DNA of 64,000 nt from Adiantum capillus-veneris (taxonomy: Eukaryota; Streptophyta; Polypodiopsida; Polypodiales; Pteridaceae), in NCBI GenBank assembly GCA_014529385.2, contig CM043944.1, forward strand, positions 49,709,768 through 49,773,767. Direction: 5' to 3'. The notes under the pieces are model-generated. The model had not been told where the DNA came from and did no database searches. It saw only the letters and a program-made list of their open reading frames with translations. Positions 39,310-48,100 of the stretch are shown here, piece by piece (the stretch's first letter is position 1; the number at the start of each line of letters is the position of its first letter). Made by a program: the position numbers and the translations under genes.

Positions 39310-42164
39310 TGAAAATGAAATGTTATATTAATGTCTTCGAGAGGCCAAAATGACCTATGAGACCAAAAGTTTACAACGCTGTGAATCTCATAGAATGTTT
39401 GAGTACCAAAAGTAAAAATAAAAAGGTATTGGCAAAGGGTACTATAGAATCCTAAACTGCTAGATGTGACCTAAGAAGCTAGATGGAACTGTGTACGATA
39501 TGAGTAGGGGGGTGAAAGTAGCGACTGAGGGCTAATACAACACAATGTGGGTGTGTGTGTGGGGATATAATGGGTAAGAGCTTATACAAAGGCTGATATG
39601 AAGGCTGGTACAAGATAAGCAAGGTGTACAATCCTCAAAAGAGCTAAATCACAGAAGATCCATCATCGATCGCTCGCGGATCTCATCAATCTCCTCCATG
39701 GTCGATAGGCTGAATGAGCGTCGTGCATGTCGAGCCAAAGTGATCCGAATCCTCTGATGCAACCTTCGTCGATGCTGTGTAGTCCTCCACAATCGTGGGC
39801 GTCTGGATCTCCCTAGCTCGGTCGCTCGATCGATCAACAAGCCTCTGGTGTGAGGAGAATGTGAGCTCTGTTGTGATAGCTGCTCCTTCGGCTGCCCAGT
39901 GTCCGCTCTAAAGAAGTCTGTGTTCCCTCTCTGAGACTGGCTAGCCTCTCCTCTCATCAAGCTCTCTCTGTGTCTGCGCAGCTCGAGCAAAAACAGTCCA
40001 AGACATCTCTGGTCCTCATAAGAGAGTGATCCAAAGCCCTCTGAACAAGCAGTGAAAGTGGCCTCGTATCTCATAGTAAACTGGGCAGCGGCATGTGTAG
40101 TGCAACTCTGTCTCAGGCTCCATGTGACATAGGGGACATGTCCTTGCCTCTACTGGTATTCCACTGTATCTACCAGTCTCGATCCAAAGCTCGTGTAAAG
40201 ATGTGCGTATCTGGCCAATAGCACATTGTATCCCATGAGATAAGTGGGTGTCCATGTATCTGGGCCTCATCACAAAACCATTCTCAATAAGCTGGAGAAG
40301 ATGCTCTCTATAGAAAGCCATCTTCATGCCCAGCTCCTGTGCCGACTGTATCCAAGTTCTCCTGGTATCTAGTTGAGTCAAGTCTTGGCGGGTGAGCCTG
40401 GTGATCTCAGACTATGTAAGAGTCAGAGAGGGTGTATACAATGAGTATTGGAAGGGGGCCAATTTGTCCATGTTGAACCCATGTACCTTAAACCATGATG
40501 CCATCTCCCCATACCAGTATGTTGTATCTCCCTGCATAGCTTACTATCAAGAGGACTCAAATGCTAGGCGGGCATATCTGTCTCTGGGGAGGTCCCATCA
40601 GCGCCCGTATCTCCCTACATAGCTTACTGTCGAGAGGACTCAAGTGATATGCGGGCATATCTGTCTCTAGGGAGGTCCCACAAGCGGTGTATAAAGGAGA
40701 CTGATCTGGTAAGCGCCTCAACCACTAGTGGGGGGGCAGCTAGCTCTACTTGATTAATGTCATGTGGTGAATCGTTAGCTCTAATAAGCCACGAGATCAT
40801 AGAGACCAGAGGCTTCTCTCTATCTCCCCATCTATCAATGCAACCCAACCTCCCGTGATGGTCGAATGAATGCCCCCATATCTGATCTCCATAGAGCAAT
40901 GTGGAAGCCACCTTAGTGTCAATAAGCCCAAGCTTCATCCAAGGCTCCTAAAACTGAATCTGTGAACACGTCCTCTCCAATCCACCGAGTGCTGCATATG
41001 CTCTGGTCAGTCTAGTCTCTGTTGCTCTCCGCAATGAAAATGCTGGTTCCACTAAAGACCACCCCAAGCTTCATCCAAGGCTCCTGAAACTGAATCTGTG
41101 AACACATCCTCTCCAATCCACCCAGTGCTGCATATGCTCTGGTCAGTCTAGTCTTTGTTGCTCTCCGCAATGAAAATGCTGGTTCCACTAAAGACCACCC
41201 CAAGGTAGGTATAAGCATCTGTATACTCCACTATCTCATGGCCGTTTGTGAATGCGGGTGCTGATCTCCTGGGCCACTGTGGGGTGGTGTTATACACCAT
41301 AACCTTGGTTTTACCAAGGTTGACAGACAAACCACTGTCGTGGGCAGAACTATGCAAAGCATCCAAGTGACATTGCATCCCCTGCGGAGAGTCGGAGATC
41401 AACACAATATCATCAGTATCTAACAATAGCACAATCCATGTCCCAGTCAGCTGTAAACCTCTATCACCCTCTCTCTCAATATAGTCAAAAACCTCATCCA
41501 CATACATACCAAATAGAGTAGGAGAGAGCGGGCAGCCCTGCTCCACCCCGATAGTGGAGTGAACTCATGTAGATAACCCCTCTGGAGTGCGTACATGCCC
41601 CACTATGGACCCTGTATAATGCCATGATCCCCCAAATCAGTTATGTGGGAATTCCCATCTCCTATAGTCTGCGCATCAATCTAGCTCTGGGCACCGTGTC
41701 AACTGCTTTGCAAAAGTCCACAAAGCTACAATAGATCCGTCTCCCATGTGATCTGCCCTCCTCAATAATGGCTCTAAGTGTCAAAATGTGGTCATGAGAA
41801 GAAAAACCTCTCTTGAACCCTGCCTGCCCAGCTGCGCGTATACGCTCTTTGCCCATCTACTCAACTGCTGCTCAAGAATGGATGCGTGCAATCGTGCCAA
41901 TGTGTGTCCAATCATGATAGTGCGATAATTCCCAAGCTCCATAAGCTCCTAACTTGAAGGTAAAGATGAACTCCAAGTATCAGGAAGGCCCTCACACATG
42001 GCACGGTTGCACATCACTGCTAGGGGCTCTGCGAGCACATCCCTGGCATGTGTAAAATGCTCAGCCACTAAGCCATCATGATCATATGCTCTCCTAGTCT
42101 GAGTCCTATCAATGGCCTTCTTCACCATCTCAACGGTGAAAAAAGCACGTGTGTTGGCATGGCT

Positions 42165-42197
<33 letters not shown>

Positions 42198-45100
42198 CCA
42201 AAAGAGGCGGTTGTCCAGGAACTATGTCCAGAGATGATGCATACTGGCCCCAAGCCTCTGTAGAAATAATGGCAAGAGAGGGGGAGTGCTCATGAAAGAG
42301 TCGCCATGCCTCACCTGAGTCCTGCCTCAAGAATAGCCGATATAGAACTTGCACTAGTCGAGCCAAAAATGCCCTCTTCTTCCGCCGAACTAGGCATCGG
42401 AAGGCAATCCGTGACTATATGTGAGTGATGTCTACCAAAAGCACCTCCCTCTGAAGCTTGGCTCTAGTCTCGAGGCACTCCTCATCATACCATTTGTCCT
42501 GGGGCATGCTCCCAGAACGTCGTCTCTGCTCAAGTTGGGTGTGCGGGTATGCCTCTAGTGCTGCATCATGCAATGTTACTGTCAGTATAGTAGTAAGCTC
42601 CTCCAGAGGTCGCCCTAGCTCCTCGATGCACAGGCTCTATAGATCCCACTATGTAGACAGGGTCCGTCTCCCGTGTAAAGGTGTAGAGAGTAGGGGCTGC
42701 TATCTGTGATATGTGTGCTACACTAAACTGGAAAGAGATGGTCATCAACACAAGGGCATGATCTACTGCCACACCAACAGGTCTGGATCCAACTGTGAGG
42801 TCCTGGATACTAGAGATAAAGCTCGGCTCTACCATGACATAATCCACTGCGTTGGTTCCATGTCTGTGTGGAAAGCATATAAACCTCCCGCAGCGGGGAA
42901 TCTCTATAGGCCATTCAAAATGGCCAATTTATGTGCAATCCCCATGTCTATCAAGTGCCATCCATACTCAGTATGCTCCACATCCTGTGATAATTTAGAT
43001 AGGCCCATCTTTGCAACATCCAGCTCCCTCGGCATCTCCTCTGAAGTATCATAAAATAGTCTGGTGATGGGCAGTCCTAGCATTCAAGTCCCCCGGGATG
43101 ATAATATCACCATCTCTAGAGAACCCCCATATGTCATTATCCAAAATAGAAAAGGGGGATTGTCCTCTAGGTGGTGCATATACTAACGTACTTGGAGGAA
43201 AGTAGCAAATAGAAAATGTAGAGATATTTGTCTGCTCAATTTCACCCGCATGTACCTAGCCTGCTCATCCCTACGGGCTATGTGTATCAATGGCTATTCC
43301 TCCCTGCATAAAACTGCCACTCCCCCCGAGCCCCGTCCTCTGTGCTCTGATCGAGTCTCCTGTCTGCAAGCTGTCTCCCATCTGTATCCACTGACATGTG
43401 GCATAGACTGCCCTGGGGCCTGATGTGTTTCAGAGTAGAAGATGATGTCTTTTTTGGTGCTTCTTGTTAGATCTATTGCAGCCGCCCTCCCAGCTAGGTG
43501 GTGCCCTATCTTCTGATCTCAATGATGAGGTTCTTGAGCAGCACCTCAATGTAGAGGCCACCGGTAGGTTTGATTCACACACCTCAAAGCTTACGCGAGT
43601 AAGCATAAAACACAATAGTAAAAGTTTCTTCTATACCTAGAGTTTTCCTACAATAACACCATACATATCATGTATGAGTAAAGCTTCAAATGAAATAAAA
43701 GAGGGCAAGAGTCAATTTGCCGCCTGTTAACATCAAGCAAAGATTCTTTTGCAGGTCTGTTTGATTAGGATCTAAAGTCAACAATGCAGTAAGTGCACGC
43801 TACTATTAAACAAGGACAAGAAATAAAGAAGGAATATGCTGATAAACGAAGAACGCATGCAGTGTCCAAATGTGATTTGGTTTTGTTGAAGTTTCACTAA
43901 AGTCATCTCAAACACAGTTCGGGGCTTTTCCTAAACTATTTTCAAGGTATTATCGAGCATGAAAGGTGGCCCATTCCATCAATGAGGTTCATATGATTAG
44001 AACTACCCCCACATGGAGAGTCCATATTGCATTTCATGTTAGCCTAATGAAACCATATATAGAACTAAAACATGAAACGATCCTTAATAAAAGAGATGGA
44101 GCAAGTTCTTGAGCCAAAACAAATTATACTTAACAGAAAGAGGACGACATGAAACCAACTGCTTCTGAAAACAAAAACAGTGACGAATAAAAACACGCTT
44201 AAATCACACTCGCACAATTGGAGTCTGGAAACAACTATAGTCAACACCTACGCAAGACAATAGAGGGGCAATATTTCCCTCTCAGAAGCACTGGAGTCTG
44301 AATACGACTAGCATGTACGCCCGCCCCATAGGCCTAGAGATTCTAAAGGAAGACTCAAAGCAACTTCCAAAACAACATAAATCAGTAAAAGCAATAGATC
44401 CAGTTAATCTCCAGAAAAGCGCCTGCAGACTAGCTGCCACATCAGCAGCCATCCGTACGCCATATTGACCTGGCTGGCAACTCTTCCGAACGGACTCCCA
44501 TGTTAGCAGCCCATCCATATGGATTGCCACATCAACAGCCTGTCCATACGCTTGCCTTGTCAGCCTTCGTACCGTACTGTTGCTTGACTGCCAGTCATCC
44601 GTATGGTGATGCCACGCCATCACTTTGTGACATATGCCCCCACAAATAAAAGAAGAGTAATCGCCCTCAATTACCCATGTCAAAACAGACAGCACAGAAT
44701 ATCAGTAGACACTGACACCATGCAGGTAAGCTCATTATCTTCATACCACACAATAAACTCACGCATGGCATACAAAAACTTAAAGATTCAACATTTCAAA
44801 TTGAATATTACATCCATGTCCAATATTTCACATTAAACTTCAATGCATTTATACTAGTCATCACATATTGGCCCAACATTTTAAACTAGGCTCATCCAGA
44901 TCTTTGATGCACGAGTGCAATCTCCGTCGCACTTGTAAAACTAGAGAGTGAATGCTGCAGACATTCATCTCTCAAGCCACATAGGTAGCCTCAATTTTTG
45001 TTTTCCCAACAACAGTTGCTACTTATAAACAATTTTTGCAAGCACAGGTGCGTGTGCACACATAATGTAGTACACATGCAAAAAAAAGTAGCAGTGTGGT

Positions 45101-48100
45101 TACCTGAGAAACCCCGTTGACTAAGCCATTGCCAACCTCCAAAGATCTCACAGCACTTGCAAAAGCATTGGCAAATTTATCATAGATACCTACAAGGGAT
45201 ACACAACTTAGTTGATTTGGAATTAAATATTGATAAAATAAACCTTGCTTTGTCAATTAAGAATGCTTTTCAAATTAGATACCTACAAGAGATACATAAC
45301 TTAGTCGATTGAATGACTGCTTGATAAAATAAAAACTTGCTTTGTCGATTAAGAAAAGTTTTGCAGAACAATTTGCAAACCACTCCTAGGTAACTTAGAT
45401 ATGTGAGCCATTTCTTTCAGAAGTAGAAAAGGAAAAACCAGCAACTTCAAAAGTATTCCGAGACTATGCCAACTAGATACTTGGCAAGAGGTGACTTCAA
45501 GAGCCATGCTGATCTTTAGGACCAAAGGGGTCAAATTGTGAGCTTTGAGTGAAGATAGACCTGGCCAACCAAAAACTTGGCAAAGACAAGCGTGTAAAGC
45601 TTAAAAAGATCAAGCAAAGGTGGGAGAAGGGTGAACTTCAATCGCAAGTGTTTACACATGCACTTGTACGCCTAAAGAGAGCAAGAAGACTGTGGATAGG
45701 ACAGCTCTATGGGAGCTTGAGATGTTTAAAAGAGAGACTTCTCCTCCAAACTTGGAGTGAAAAGAAGGCTACAAGGAGACCTATCAACATGCTATGCTGG
45801 TGAACATGGCTATAAAAGCTTGCAGAAATGAAATGAAACATGAAAGATTCAAACATCTATGCCTGTGTCCATGCATCCTATCTCTACTATGCTATAGGTG
45901 GACAAAGCTTGGTCTACTAGCAAGAAAAATTTGCAGCAACATCCATGAATGTAGTATGTCATGCGTTAGTGGAAGAGAGACGTGTATTACTGGAGAAAAT
46001 GGCACCTCCTCCCACTTCTCCTAATATATAGCTGTAACGCATCATTTTAAACTGGATCCAGTGGCAGGGTCTGGGTCCTTAAAACTGAGGTCGTTTTCTG
46101 GCTCTGCCCCTCATGACACCCACAATGGTGAATTTCCTAATACCCAGTTGTGGCCCATCCATGGAGGTATGCTGTATAATATTATTCAAAGAAACTGCTG
46201 CCTGCGTGTGTGCCCCTGCGGTACTGTTGCTGCATTCAACTTTTACAACAATTATCAGCAGACCATAATCTGCATTGACCCTTTACTACAACTATCCTGC
46301 TCTGCTACCGCACTGTGTTGCAAAGCTATAGTTTTTAAATTATCCACGTAATGTGCATAACATAAATGCTGGTGCTCTAAGGAAACTTGTCACCGTGCTC
46401 TCACTGAATTGCTGGTAAGAAAGAACAATTTGTTATTTAACATGAACCAATCAGCCACACTTTTGTGGTGTGCTGTATTCTCGTCTGCGACCAAGATGCA
46501 TTACCAGCTTGAACAAATATGCGATTGATAGAAACACACGTCTGCCCGGTATTCCGAAATTTGGAGTTCAGCTGCCAAAAAGGAAACAAAACATAATTTT
46601 AAATCTTAAATCCTCCTGCCCAGGGTAAAAACTGTATTGCAATGGCATATTAAACCAAAAGGCTTTCATCATTACATAACTTACGAGTATAACTAGGTGA
46701 AAATCCTACTACATTTAGGCATATAGCTTTGCATTGCTTCAAAAAAGAGTGAGCAACTGCATACCGTTCCTTTTACAGCTACATCAACATCAGCATCATC
46801 AAAAATAATACAAGGAGCATTTCCACCCAGCTCCAAAGACACCTGTTTAACAGAGGTACATGTGAACATACGTCTAAATCAAGTTTCTCAACTAAAAAAG
46901 TAGAAAATTACCTTCTTAACTGTCCCTGCAGCAGCAGCCATCAGTTTCTTGCCGACAGCTGTTGAACCTGTGAAGGTAATCTTCCTCACCTGTAGCCAGT
47001 TATAGGAAGAACTTCAGCCAGAACTTCAGCCTGGCCAGCAACTCCTTTCACTACCCCATCTTTCCCTCCGAAGGTCAAGACCACACCTACCAACCCAAGA
47101 TCACCAGCCACTTCTAGCTCACACACAGTGCTTACTCGAAGAGAAAGCTCTAGCAACCATCACCACAATAGAACAGTATCAAGGAGCAAGATAGTTACCC
47201 AACCATGAATTACACTGCGAGCTACAGTTAACCTACAGCCATGAGCAATCAATTGCTGTAAGCCCCTTACAACACGACCATCACCAGCCCATTGCTCAAG
47301 AAAGCCTAGGGTTTCTAGGTGTCTCCCTATTGTCTCTTGCCTCTCTCACTTTTGCATTTGTAGGCGCTACTATATTACCAGCCTTGCATTCCAACCTATG
47401 GTAAGATGTTTTTGGTAAATACCTTTCCCTTGGGTTATATGGGTTATACGTTAGGGTCTGAAAAGTTACAAACTTCTGATTTCGCAGTTCTATACATTCA
47501 TAGAATCTGCTCAGGGAACAAAGCGTCCTCTGGTTATTGCAATTATTATTCAACAAATCAGCACTCTCATAATGCAACAACGTAGAAAGTAACATTACCT
47601 ACATGCAAAACTTTCACCAGATGAACTTGCAGGATAACGGGAGGCACACATACCTCAGCACTTTCCATAAGTGCATTGCCAATACGAGGGGCATCTCCCA
47701 TCACAACGTTCAAGACACCCTTGTCAGATAACATATACTAACATTAATTGCCTTCCAATGGAGTACACACCTAGAACTATTATCTTGCATGATAGAAAGT
47801 GATTAAAGAATGATAGATACAGGGGGAATGCCTGCTTGAGATGCAAGTTCAGCAGCTGCTAGTGCAGTCAATGGTGTCAGCTCAGAGGGCTTGATAACAG
47901 TGGTACAACCAGCTGCAAGTGCTGCGGCTACCTGGCCAAAACAAGCCATAGATTTTAGACAAGATACAGGAATGCAATGCCAAACATCCAAATTGAAATT
48001 AAAATTGAGCTTTGAGTAAAGACAGAAAAACACCAAATATATTTCCCACCTTGCGAGTAATCATAGCTAAAGGAAAATTCCAAGGTGTGATAGCCCCAAC

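Larger units (their letters stand above)
39303..43450 (-). mobile_element. LINE-A copy 12, ORF2 only, 5'-truncated
   Basis: Tail at 39303. Then the C-terminal region (39649-40381, [18 protein letters not shown]), post-RT, RT pieces (41148-41856), a G30 run (42166-42195), linker and endonuclease remnants (42566-43450). Tandem duplications of 83 bp (40524-40689) and 136 bp (40931-41202) break the frame. In the active site, YADD is read as DTDD near 41410. It ends in the ETHQAPG-like region at about 43450. Confidence 0.87.

Noticed and set aside
44400-44640. Possible LTR based on repeated CCGTACG/CCATACG words
   Set aside because: No TG...CA ends, partner or target duplication could be found.
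45549-45803. 84-codon Lys/Arg-rich plus-strand ORF
   Set aside because: Lies within an SSADH intron on the opposite strand, with no domain or splice context; judged chance.
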